Shown: piece after piece, positions 1 to 5,171 of the stretch
How the letters are laid out: each line of letters opens with the position of its first letter
Position numbering within the stretch: the stretch's first letter is position 1
Assembly (NCBI GenBank): GCA_038240295.1
Contig: JBBSDW010000192.1
Location: forward strand, 1 to 5,171
Source of the DNA: JABDDM01 sp038240295
Lineage (GTDB): Bacteria; Bacteroidota; Ignavibacteria; Palsa-1295
Reading direction: 5' to 3'
DNA length: 5,171 nt
The notes under the pieces: model-generated
Databases searched by the model: none
What the model saw: only the letters and a program-made list of their open reading frames with translations
What the model was told of the DNA's origin: nothing
Position numbers and translations under genes: made by a program

Positions 1-521
1 AGTGGGAGCTGGCGCCACTCACACATGAAGCGATCATTCATCTCAAAAAGAATACTTCGGTCGAACAATCGTCCGATCCGGTACTCATCGAAGCAGAGAA
101 GACGATCGAATTATCCGAACAGGGGGACGTGAAAGTGACCCACCGGATCGCGAACGTTTCATTAAGCGACCTGCATTGTAGATTTGCGATCGAATGGTGC
201 GCGAATTTTCTTGCACCTAAGTCACACGACCGGTATTTCGAAGCCGATGGTGTAAAATTGGCGAAGCCCAACCTAGTGGTCTCGTCGGTTGTAACCGGAG
301 CCACTCGTCTGCGCATTGTAGATGAATATCTCGCTCTCGCAATTTCGTTGGAAGCGGAAGGCGCCGAATTCTGGCGGACTCCGATCGAGACGATCTCGAT
401 GAGCGAAGGCGGCTTCGAACGAGTCTATCAGGGGTCGATCATCATGCTTGTATGGGATCTGAAGCTTGGGCCCGGCGAAATCTATGAACGTGTGGTTAAC
501 GTGAAGTTCGAGTCGCTGTGA
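1..521 (+). CDS. GH57 alpha-amylase/4-alpha-glucanotransferase-type protein, C-terminal part (5' truncated)
   Basis: The reading frame is open from the window edge (first full codon at base 3) to TGA at 519-521, giving 172 residues of C-terminus with no start in view. A GTG at 129 could be read as a start, but the frame continues unbroken upstream and the homology looks domain-internal, so I treat the gene as truncated by the window. The segment resembles the beta-sandwich C-terminal domain (DUF1926) of GH57 alpha-amylases and 4-alpha-glucanotransferases. The most telling stretch is PIETISMSEGGFERVYQ, around fragment residues 126-142; FAIEW (about 61-65), DRYF and DEYLAL also fit. These enzymes cleave or transfer alpha-1,4-glucan chains, usually in the cytoplasm. 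The catalytic (beta/alpha)7 barrel lies outside the window, so the exact activity (amylase versus glucanotransferase) cannot be decided. A glycosyltransferase follows 42 nt downstream in the same direction, probably co-transcribed. The assignment is from remembered family motifs, not a search. Confidence 0.75.
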   Translation, partial: WELAPLTHEAIIHLKKNTSVEQSSDPVLIEAEKTIELSEQGDVKVTHRIANVSLSDLHCRFAIEWCANFLAPKSHDRYFEADGVKLAKPNLVVSSVVTGATRLRIVDEYLALAISLEAEGAEFWRTPIETISMSEGGFERVYQGSIIMLVWDLKLGPGEIYERVVNVKFESL

Positions 522-554
522 GAATGAAGGGCTTTGTTATCGGTTTGAACGTTG

Positions 555-562
555 GGTGATCC
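555..562 (+). promoter_or_regulatory. Extended Shine-Dalgarno match that sets the glycosyltransferase start
   Basis: GGTGATCC is an exact 8-base complement to part of the usual 16S rRNA 3' end (full complement TAAGGAGGTGATCC). It sits only one base before ATG 564. In register, however, the position of the canonical GGAGG core would be 552-556, leaving a normal 7-nt gap to the ATG. This favours ATG 564 over TTG 552 and over the later ATG 633. It is inferred from pairing alone. Confidence 0.5.
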
Positions 563-563
563 G

Positions 564-1358
564 ATGAAAGAACATCTGTCGAGGACAAAGCGCGCACTTC
601 GCACTCGAAGCGAGTCGACGAACGATCGACCGATGCTCAGCATCATCATTCCGACCAAGAATGAGGAGAAGCTTTTACCGCGATGTCTCGAGCAATTCAG
701 TGAGCGTTTGCGCGACAGGTTTCGCCTCGAGATCATCGTAAGCGATGGCGGTTCGACAGACAATACGATTGGGATCGCAGCGGCCTTCGCCGATTTTATC
801 GCAACGCACGATATGCCACGCCGGCAGACGATCGCGGAAGGCCGCAATCGTGGTGCCGAGCTCGCGCATTCCGATCTCCTTCTTTTCGTCAACGCCGATA
901 CGCTCTTCGATAACACCGAACAATTTCTGGAACGGACCCTCCAGCGTTTTGCCGTCGATCAGGCGCTCTGCGCAGTCGCCACGCGAGTCGAGGTGATGCC
1001 CCAGGAGCGGATTTTAAGCGATACACTTTTTCACGGATTTTTTAATCGTTACGTCCGATTGCTGAATCAGATCGGAATGGGGATGGGACGCGGCGAGTGC
1101 CAGATCGTTCGACGCGAAGCCTTCGAATCGCTCGGTGGGTATAACAGCGCAATGGTAGCCGGGGAGGATTTCGATCTCTATCACAGGCTTCGCGCGATCG
1201 GAAGTATCAAGTTCGATCACAGCTTGTTGATCTACGAATCGCCGCGGCGATACAGGCGCTATGGCTATGTCAAGGTCTATGGCGAATGGATCCGAAATGG
1301 ATTCGCCGTGCTCATTAAACACCGTTCGGTGAGCGATATCTGGGAAGAGGTCAGGTAG
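564..1358 (+). CDS. Family 2 (GT-A fold) glycosyltransferase
   Basis: This predicted 264-residue soluble glycosyltransferase should transfer a sugar from a nucleotide-sugar donor; donor and acceptor cannot be told from sequence. Visible GT2 motifs, in order, are: the first nucleotide-binding strand SIIIPTKNEE (residues 26-35), SDGGSTDNT (60-68), AEGRNRGAE (91-99), and VNADT (109-113), which occupies the metal-binding DXD position. These are followed by an acceptor-side segment GECQIVRREAFESLGGY (177-193) and GEDFDLYHRL (200-209), which contains the ED pair expected to supply the catalytic base. No membrane helix is evident, although the basic Tyr/Arg-rich tail (227-256) could touch a membrane or lipid-linked acceptor. 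ATG 564 is chosen because of the pairing at 555-562; TTG 552 would add four residues, and ATG 633 would begin right at the fold. It lies 42 nt after the GH57 gene, so the two probably form an operon, which hints at glucan or polysaccharide metabolism without proving it. Confidence 0.88.
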   Translation: MKEHLSRTKRALRTRSESTNDRPMLSIIIPTKNEEKLLPRCLEQFSERLRDRFRLEIIVSDGGSTDNTIGIAAAFADFIATHDMPRRQTIAEGRNRGAELAHSDLLLFVNADTLFDNTEQFLERTLQRFAVDQALCAVATRVEVMPQERILSDTLFHGFFNRYVRLLNQIGMGMGRGECQIVRREAFESLGGYNSAMVAGEDFDLYHRLRAIGSIKFDHSLLIYESPRRYRRYGYVKVYGEWIRNGFAVLIKHRSVSDIWEEVR

Positions 1359-1464
1359 CAACGTGGCAGGAACCTATCGGCACAATGTGGGTGTTTTTTA
1401 GTTTGTGCTTTGAGTGCCTGTATGAGCACCAATCTTTTGTTCGCATTCTTCGTTTGTAATCGAC

Positions 1465-1938
1465 ATGCCGCATTCAGCGATTGACGTTGCTAATTATTTC
1501 GTACGCCGAGCCATTCATGACGGCCGTCCCCTGACGCCGATGCAGGTGCTGAAATTGACGTTTCTTGCACATGGGTGGACTCTTGCGTGGACTTCCGCAC
1601 CGTTGATCAACGAACCCGTTCAAGCATGGAAATATGGACCGGTTATCCCAAGTGTTTACTATGCATTCAACAAGTATGGTGCGGCCCATATCTTCCAACC
1701 AACTCAACCCGTCGACGCCCTACCGCAGGAAGTAAAAAACCGCATCGAGAAGATCTACGTTTTTTACAGTCCCTACACCGGTAGCCAACTCTCTGCACTC
1801 ACGCACAAAAAAGGGTCGTCGTGGGACAAGATAGCTGGTAAGTTCACTGACTATTTTCCTATGTCTTTAGAGATCCCTGACTCGCTCATCGAGGAATACT
1901 ATAAGGAACTGGCAGCCGGTCCTTTGTCAAATGGGTGA
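1465..1938 (+). CDS. Panacea-domain (SocA/DUF4065-like) protein, candidate antitoxin
   Basis: This 157-residue protein consists of little more than one Panacea domain. Signature segments are DVANYF (7-12), LTPMQVLKLTFLAHGW (23-38), AWKYGPVIPSVY (54-65) and, near the C-terminus, SQLSALTHKKGSSW (107-120). Together they match the DVANYF / LQKLLYFAHGW / AWxYGPVxPxxY / LSxLTH pattern of SocA and DUF4065 proteins. Known family members include SocA, a proteolytic adaptor-type antitoxin in Caulobacter, and PanA antitoxins, whose Panacea domain neutralises many unrelated toxins and is normally encoded next to its toxin. No separate DNA-binding domain is visible. The ATG has no clear Shine-Dalgarno sequence. 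The gene overlaps the next one by 8 bp (ATGGGTGA at 1931-1938), implying translational coupling with the downstream membrane protein. By family precedent that protein is the likely partner. Domain identity is strong; the antitoxin role is inferred from the family and the neighbour. Confidence 0.85.
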   Translation: MPHSAIDVANYFVRRAIHDGRPLTPMQVLKLTFLAHGWTLAWTSAPLINEPVQAWKYGPVIPSVYYAFNKYGAAHIFQPTQPVDALPQEVKNRIEKIYVFYSPYTGSQLSALTHKKGSSWDKIAGKFTDYFPMSLEIPDSLIEEYYKELAAGPLSNG

Positions 1939-2320
1939 CACGGAACAAGTCAAAGACGAGGTGCCATCGACTGCCTCGGCTGAATCCGACTCCAGAGCCA
2001 AAGGCGAACTTAGAGAATTCCTCTCGGGTGAGCTCGCAAAAGTTGGGAAAGTGCTTGGCGATCACGGTCGAAATCTCGGCAACCTAAAATACATTCAGAC
2101 AGGGATTCTGGTCGTGGTCGGGAGCGGATTTGTCGCGATGGTCATCGCCTTGTTTATCTTTTTTTGCCAGACGAATTCAAGCTATGAGACGACCGTCTGC
2201 TCTCTAAATGACAAGAATAAACAACTCGAAGAAAGAGAAACCAAAGCACAGATGGACACAATACGCGTGGAAATGCAAAGACTGATATCGCAACAATCGA
2301 AGGCTGCGCAGCAAAAGTAG
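1931..2320 (+). CDS. Small single-pass membrane protein with coiled-coil tail; candidate partner toxin of the Panacea protein
   Basis: I do not recognise this 129-residue protein as a named family. It begins with a polar, acidic segment (1-25) and a charged helical region (about 26-53, including GELREFLSGELAKVGKVLG). One strong membrane helix follows at about 55-79 (ILVVVGSGFVAMVIALFIFF, flanked by K53 and Q80). The tail (about 91-127) is rich in K, E and Q, with heptad-like spacing, and is likely a coiled coil. No signal-peptide cleavage site or catalytic motif is seen. The start codon overlaps the stop of the Panacea gene and lacks a strong Shine-Dalgarno sequence, as expected for coupled translation. 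Some toxins reported as partners of Panacea antitoxins are small transmembrane proteins that impair the membrane, so a toxin role is plausible. A membrane anchor or an oligomerising accessory protein is the alternative. That the gene is real is well supported by coupling and protein character; its function is inference. Confidence 0.7.
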   Translation: MGDTEQVKDEVPSTASAESDSRAKGELREFLSGELAKVGKVLGDHGRNLGNLKYIQTGILVVVGSGFVAMVIALFIFFCQTNSSYETTVCSLNDKNKQLEERETKAQMDTIRVEMQRLISQQSKAAQQK

Positions 2321-2383
2321 TCTCGAATTCTGAGTCCGTCGAGCATTGGGTGGGTCTGCTATTTTACTCCTTTCCCTAAAATA

Positions 2384-2427
2384 ACTATTTCCGTGGGGAA
2401 TAGTGGTGTGACCTCCGGCACACTACT
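2384..2427 (+). promoter_or_regulatory. Two adjoining hairpins in the leader of the unknown gene
   Basis: Hairpin A pairs 2384-2392 (ACTATTTCC) with 2396-2404 (GGGAATAGT): 9 bp with one G-U pair and a 3-base loop GTG. Hairpin B pairs 2402-2410 (AGTGGTGTG) with 2419-2427 (CACACTACT): 9 bp with one G-U pair and an 8-base loop ACCTCCGG that carries a CCTCC, i.e. anti-Shine-Dalgarno-like, sequence. The two share bases 2402-2404, so they cannot both form completely. No T-tract follows either, so this is not a standard terminator. It could be an RNA switch, an operator dyad or an RNA end-protecting structure. Confidence 0.4.
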
Positions 2428-2443
2428 CGTGCTTGAGATTGGT

Positions 2444-3199
2444 ATGAAAGAGATCATCAAACAAGGCGTTCAGGAGTCGATCAGCAGGTCCAAACGGCCG
2501 GTCAGGAAGAAGGTCTATAAACTTAATGGGACAAAGCAACGTATTGCAGCGAGTGCATTGAAAGTGCTCGGGGCTCTCAATACGCTCAACAAAGTTTTGA
2601 GTTCGATCAACGGACATGCGCGACGTGTGGTCTTTAAAAATATTCTTCCCGAGTGGATCAAAGATGTCGTGAGCGGCGATCGCGATGCGAATGCGTTTAC
2701 CGTAACCACCGACGATGCAAAGGCGCTGATTGTGCCAATGAAAAAATATGCAATGATCAATGAGGAGCGCGCGGGCGAAATTCTTGATCTGAAAGAGAAG
2801 TACGGCGTCGATCTCGACATCGAAGAAGTACATCACTTCGAATTTAACGAACGGCTTGTGGATCTCATCCCTGAGGAGAAGATGGATGACCTCGTTGAAG
2901 AACTGAAGAAAGCGCTGCTTGGCTCGAAAGTACTCACGGCGGCAGCCAAGAAAGAAATTCGTAGCGGCAAGATACCCGTGATCGAGGAACATACGACCTA
3001 TAAGTACGGAGAAGACATTCTGAGCAACCTTACACGACTTTCGAAGGGCGACCCGAAGAAAGCTGAGGCCATCATCGAGGCGGTGCAACCTGTATTTTCG
3101 ATGCGCTCCTTCGAAATGGACCACCGTGAGGTGCAGGTCGAGCAGGCACTTGACATGATCAAGGAGAGCATTCACGAAATTCCAGAAGACGAACTGTAG
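2444..3199 (+). CDS. Hypothetical protein, charged, unknown family
   Basis: I do not recognise this family. From ATG 2444 the product is 251 residues. The frame is also open upstream with GTG codons at 2393 and 2408, but these lie in the paired or looped parts of the leader hairpins. ATG 2444 has a weak GAG at 2435-2437 with 6-nt spacing, so it is preferred. The first 65 residues are strongly basic (SKRPVRKKVYKL at 16-27, plus K31, R33, R60, R61, K65), which could suit nucleic-acid contact. The rest is mainly helical and acidic, with clusters such as IPEEKMDDLVEELKKAL (142-158) and a terminal EIPEDEL. No membrane helix, Cys cluster, P-loop or nuclease signature is seen. It lies 123 nt after the membrane protein gene and ends just before a strong terminator, so it may be the last gene of the accessory block or a single-gene unit. 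No function is proposed. Confidence 0.7.
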   Translation: MKEIIKQGVQESISRSKRPVRKKVYKLNGTKQRIAASALKVLGALNTLNKVLSSINGHARRVVFKNILPEWIKDVVSGDRDANAFTVTTDDAKALIVPMKKYAMINEERAGEILDLKEKYGVDLDIEEVHHFEFNERLVDLIPEEKMDDLVEELKKALLGSKVLTAAAKKEIRSGKIPVIEEHTTYKYGEDILSNLTRLSKGDPKKAEAIIEAVQPVFSMRSFEMDHREVQVEQALDMIKESIHEIPEDEL

Positions 3200-3228
3200 T
3201 AAGTTGATCGTCCGACGAAGCGACATCC

Positions 3229-3276
3229 AGGAATACGGCTGCAAGATGAAGTAATTTTGCAGCCGTATTCCTTTTT
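3229..3276 (+). terminator. Strong Rho-independent terminator
   Basis: AGGAATACGGCTGCAA (3229-3244) pairs perfectly over 16 bp with TTGCAGCCGTATTCCT (3257-3272). The stem can extend inward by a G-U, an A-U and a U-A pair to leave a 6-base loop at 3248-3253. A run of five Ts (3272-3276, sharing its first base with the stem) follows at once. It begins 30 nt after the stop of the unknown gene and should end that transcript. It also lies only 23 nt before the purT start. Confidence 0.9.
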
Positions 3277-3299
3277 GTTCTCGGCTAAAAATTATTTCT

Positions 3300-4466
3300 G
3301 TGACAAAGCGCATTCTCCTTCTCGGATCTGGCGAACTTGGTAAAGAGCTGACAATAGCACTCAAGAGGCTTGGGCAGTACATGATCGCTGTCGACAGTTA
3401 TGCGAACGCGCCGGCAATGCAGGTCGCCGATGAATTCGCCGTGATCAATATGCTTGACGGAGAAGTGCTCGATGCAATCGTTGCGAAGTTTCGTCCCGAT
3501 CTTATCGTCCCCGAGATCGAAGCGATTTGCACGGAGCGGTTTTATGAATATGAGAAGCAGGGCTATCATGTGATACCAAGCGCCCGCGCTGCGAACTTCA
3601 CAATGAACCGAAAGGCCATACGCGATCTTGCGGCAAATGAGCTGGGAGTCCGGACGGCGGACTACGCCTACGCGACGACGAAAGATGAATTTGTTACCGC
3701 CGTCGAGAAGATCGGAATACCGTGTGTCGTGAAGCCGATCATGTCTTCTTCGGGTAAAGGTCAATCGACGATCAAATCCGCCGAAGATGTCGAGCGGGCC
3801 TGGGGCTACGCGATCGAGAAGGGAAGAACGCATCTCGCCGAAGTGATCGTAGAAGCGTTTGTCGAGTTCGAATCGGAGATCACGCTCCTGACGGTCACGC
3901 AAAAAAATGGCATCACGCTTTTTTGCCCGCCGATCGGACATCGTCAGGAGCGGGGCGATTATATGGAAAGCTGGCAGCCAGCGATTGTGTCCGATGCCAA
4001 TTTGGAAGCAGCTAAAGAGATCGCGGAGAAAGTAACGAAATCGCTGACAGGAACAGGGATTTGGGGAGTCGAATTTTTTCTTGCTAACGACGGAGTCTAC
4101 TTCTCCGAGCTTTCACCCCGCCCCCATGATACGGGGATGGTCACGCTCTCCGGTTCGCAAAATCTTTCGGAGTTTGAACTTCACGCTCGTGCGATCCTCG
4201 GTTTGCCAATACCTGAGATAACGCTTGAGCGAGTCGGAGCAAGCGCTGTGATCCTTGCGAACAACGATTCATCCAGCCCACCGATATACTCGGGCATCGC
4301 CGAAGCACTCGAAGTTCCGAAGACGGATATCCGGATCTTCGGCAAACCGATCTCGCGCAAACATCGAAGAATGGGCGTCGCACTTGCCTATGATGCAGTG
4401 GGGAGTTCAACCGATGCAGTTCGAGCGCTTGCCACGGAGGCGGCGTCGAAAGTAAAAGTTAATTGA
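3300..4466 (+). CDS. purT: Formate-dependent phosphoribosylglycinamide formyltransferase (GAR transformylase 2)
   Basis: This ATP-grasp enzyme makes formyl-GAR from GAR, formate and ATP via formyl phosphate, the third step of purine synthesis, without folate. At 388 residues it is close to the 392 of the E. coli enzyme and collinear with it throughout. Landmarks are: GSGELGKE at the N-terminal GAR-site fold (9-16), VDSYANAPA (31-39), VPEIEAI (70-76), TMNR (101-104), the ATP-grasp loop KPIMSSSGKGQ (145-155), GHRQERGDY (213-221), metal-ligand glutamates E258 (GVEFF) and E270 (FSELSPRPHDTGM), then FGKP (347-350) and RRMGVALA (356-363). The start is GTG 3300, which places the first strand as expected but gives a shorter N-terminus than in E. 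coli; no clear Shine-Dalgarno precedes it. One extra residue appears in TLSGSQNLSEF compared with TLISQDLSEF in E. coli. The gene appears monocistronic, bounded by the terminator upstream and the repeat element downstream. Confidence 0.97.
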   Translation: MTKRILLLGSGELGKELTIALKRLGQYMIAVDSYANAPAMQVADEFAVINMLDGEVLDAIVAKFRPDLIVPEIEAICTERFYEYEKQGYHVIPSARAANFTMNRKAIRDLAANELGVRTADYAYATTKDEFVTAVEKIGIPCVVKPIMSSSGKGQSTIKSAEDVERAWGYAIEKGRTHLAEVIVEAFVEFESEITLLTVTQKNGITLFCPPIGHRQERGDYMESWQPAIVSDANLEAAKEIAEKVTKSLTGTGIWGVEFFLANDGVYFSELSPRPHDTGMVTLSGSQNLSEFELHARAILGLPIPEITLERVGASAVILANNDSSSPPIYSGIAEALEVPKTDIRIFGKPISRKHRRMGVALAYDAVGSSTDAVRALATEAASKVKVN

Positions 4467-4494
4467 GCATCACACGCAAGCATCTCCCTATTCG

Positions 4495-4638
4495 GGGTCA
4501 TTACGAGGAGGATTGATTCGCAGCGCGAATCAACCGACGAAGCAATCTGCAGGCTATTGCATCGATGACTCGTTCGAGAGAGATTGCTTCGCTCCGTATG
4601 TTTTGCGGGGGCAAAACAAAGTCCGCTCGCAATGACCC
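4495..4638. repeat. Structured intergenic inverted-repeat element (GTCATTGCGAG / GAAGCAATCT type)
   Basis: This 144-bp element folds on itself. Outer arms GGGTCATTACGAG (4495-4507) and CTCGCAATGACCC (4626-4638) pair at 12 of 13 positions. Inner arms CGAAGCAATCT (4538-4548) and AGATTGCTTCG (4581-4591) pair over 11 bp. Between outer and inner arms each strand carries its own hairpin: TTGATTCGC/GCGAATCAA (4513-4521 with 4525-4533, loop AGC) on the left and GTTTTGC/GCAAAAC (4600-4606 with 4611-4617, loop GGGG) on the right. The predicted shape is a four-way junction. The arm sequences resemble a repeat family I recall as dispersed between genes in several bacterial phyla; copy number in this genome cannot be judged from one copy. 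It codes for nothing evident and may act as the 3' end structure of purT transcripts. Confidence 0.75.
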
Positions 4639-4670
4639 ATAAACTACTTTCTTGCGGCAATTCAATCCCG

Positions 4671-4686
4671 CCAATTGGTTTAAACC
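4671..4686. promoter_or_regulatory. Overlapping palindromes upstream of the DUF1800 gene
   Basis: CCAATTGG (4671-4678) and GGTTTAAACC (4677-4686) are two perfect palindromes sharing the GG. They lie about 80 nt before the DUF1800 start, a possible position for a regulator site. No convincing promoter boxes could be assigned nearby. Short palindromes also arise by chance, so this is only a candidate; the rest of 4639-4764 shows nothing else clear. Confidence 0.2.
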
Positions 4687-4764
4687 TTTTGTCCGGCGGT
4701 GTCTCCTTATATCGCGGCCTTCTTTAACTGAAGGAAGCATTTCACATCTTGACAGGCTCATTCT

Positions 4765-5171
4765 ATGGAACGTAGAACATTTTTACAAAGCACTGGAGCG
4801 CTTGCGGCCGGGTTGGCGGCTGGGCGCGGAGTCTTATCGCCGGATGCAGCAGCGGCGTTTGGGAAAGCCGGCAAGTACTCGGCAACACAGAAGCTCGAGA
4901 ATTTTGCGAAGGGAGCGTCCGTCCCGCTCGAAGCTCAATCGGCAGATCTCACTGCCTATTCGGGAGCGTGGACCGATGTTCAACTGCTTCACCTTTTGAG
5001 GCGCTCGATGTTTGGCGTACCTTTTTCACAGTTGGCCGCAGCGAAGGCACTTGGCTCGATGTCGGCGGTCGTCAACAAACTGACCGACCTCTCCGCGCCG
5101 CTTCCGCAGCCGCCTGGCAGTTATATCTCGCAATACCTGCCCTCGGTCAAGAACGACATGGCCGCCTCACA
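4765..5171 (+). CDS. DUF1800-family protein with Tat-type signal peptide, N-terminal part (3' truncated)
   Basis: The frame is open from ATG 4765 to the window end, giving 135 complete residues with no stop. The N-terminus MERRTFLQSTGALAAGLAAG has a twin-arginine motif (RRTFLQ at 3-8) followed by a mildly hydrophobic Ala/Gly segment. It then runs into an Ala-rich stretch (28-31) that could hold the cleavage site, so folded export by the Tat system is expected. WTDVQLLHLLRRSMFG (69-84) matches the HLLRRxxFG signature that opens DUF1800 domains; family proteins are usually around 450-600 residues, so most of it lies outside. The biochemical role of DUF1800 is unknown. Its genes are commonly followed by a DUF1501 (Tat-exported sulfatase-like) gene, which I would expect just downstream. 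An AGG at 4754-4756, with 8-nt spacing, is a weak ribosome-binding site. Confidence 0.82.
   Translation, partial: MERRTFLQSTGALAAGLAAGRGVLSPDAAAAFGKAGKYSATQKLENFAKGASVPLEAQSADLTAYSGAWTDVQLLHLLRRSMFGVPFSQLAAAKALGSMSAVVNKLTDLSAPLPQPPGSYISQYLPSVKNDMAAS

Noticed and set aside
1380..1408. GCACAA/TTGTGC potential hairpin after the glycosyltransferase gene
   Set aside because: Only 6 bp with a 17-base loop and no T-tract; too weak to call a terminator.
2377..2382. TAAAAT as a -10 promoter element for the unknown gene
   Set aside because: No -35-like element lies at a suitable distance, and AT-rich hexamers of this kind are common.
3293..3300. TATTTCTG resembling the Bacteroidetes -7 box TAnnTTTG, with a TTG upstream at 3275-3277
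   Set aside because: It has one mismatch, the spacing is poor, and it overlaps the GTG start codon, which would put the transcript start inside purT.
2423..3382. A long open frame of about 319 codons on the - strand
   Set aside because: It lies opposite the unknown gene and crosses the terminator and the purT start. Its translation is low in complexity of fold (many F, H, R, C) with no recognisable motif, and its start lies inside purT. It is most simply a shadow of codon use on the + strand.
3285..3941. A 218-codon open frame on the - strand inside purT
   Set aside because: purT on the + strand is unmistakable and matches over its full length; the antisense frame is Arg/His/Phe-rich as expected for a shadow.
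4749..4754. TTGACA, a perfect sigma70 -35 hexamer
   Set aside because: It is only 10 nt from the DUF1800 start codon, and any -10 would fall inside the coding sequence.
4652..4999. An Arg-rich 115-codon + strand frame spanning the end of the non-coding stretch and the DUF1800 start
   Set aside because: It overlaps the DUF1800 N-terminus in another frame; the Tat motif and the HLLRRxxFG signature support the frame starting at 4765 instead.

Overview
The window is about 50% GC by eye and gene-dense, with every supported gene on the + strand. It appears to be chromosomal DNA from a Gram-negative bacterium: it carries a purT-type purine gene, a Tat-type signal peptide on a DUF1800 protein, and a GH57 glucan enzyme. 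A lineage near Bacteroidota/Chlorobiota/Ignavibacteriota would fit this mix, but no marker here fixes the taxonomy and the guess is weak.

Layout. (1) 1-1358 is a carbohydrate module: the C-terminal end of a GH57 alpha-amylase/4-alpha-glucanotransferase-type protein, followed after 42 nt by a family 2 glycosyltransferase. The glycosyltransferase start at 564 is supported by an 8-base match to the extended Shine-Dalgarno sequence. (2) 1465-3276 is an accessory block. It holds a stand-alone Panacea (SocA/DUF4065) domain protein, which overlaps by 8 bp a small single-pass membrane protein with a coiled-coil tail. This is the layout of a PanA antitoxin / membrane-toxin pair. Next come a leader with two adjoining hairpins, an unrecognised 251-residue charged protein, and a very strong intrinsic terminator. 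(3) 3300-4466 is purT, the formate-dependent GAR transformylase, complete and with its motifs intact. (4) 4467-4764 is a non-coding stretch holding a structured dispersed-type repeat, with GGGTCATT..CGAG outer arms, GAAGCAATCT inner arms and a separate hairpin inserted in each arm. (5) 4765-5171 is the start of a DUF1800-family protein with a Tat signal peptide, cut by the window end.

Functionally, the two end modules and purT look like ordinary metabolism or cell-surface functions. The block at 1465-3276 is the part most likely to hold an undescribed system: a candidate Panacea-type toxin-antitoxin pair with a new membrane partner, possibly with a third protein of unknown function. All functional statements about the block beyond the Panacea domain are inference.
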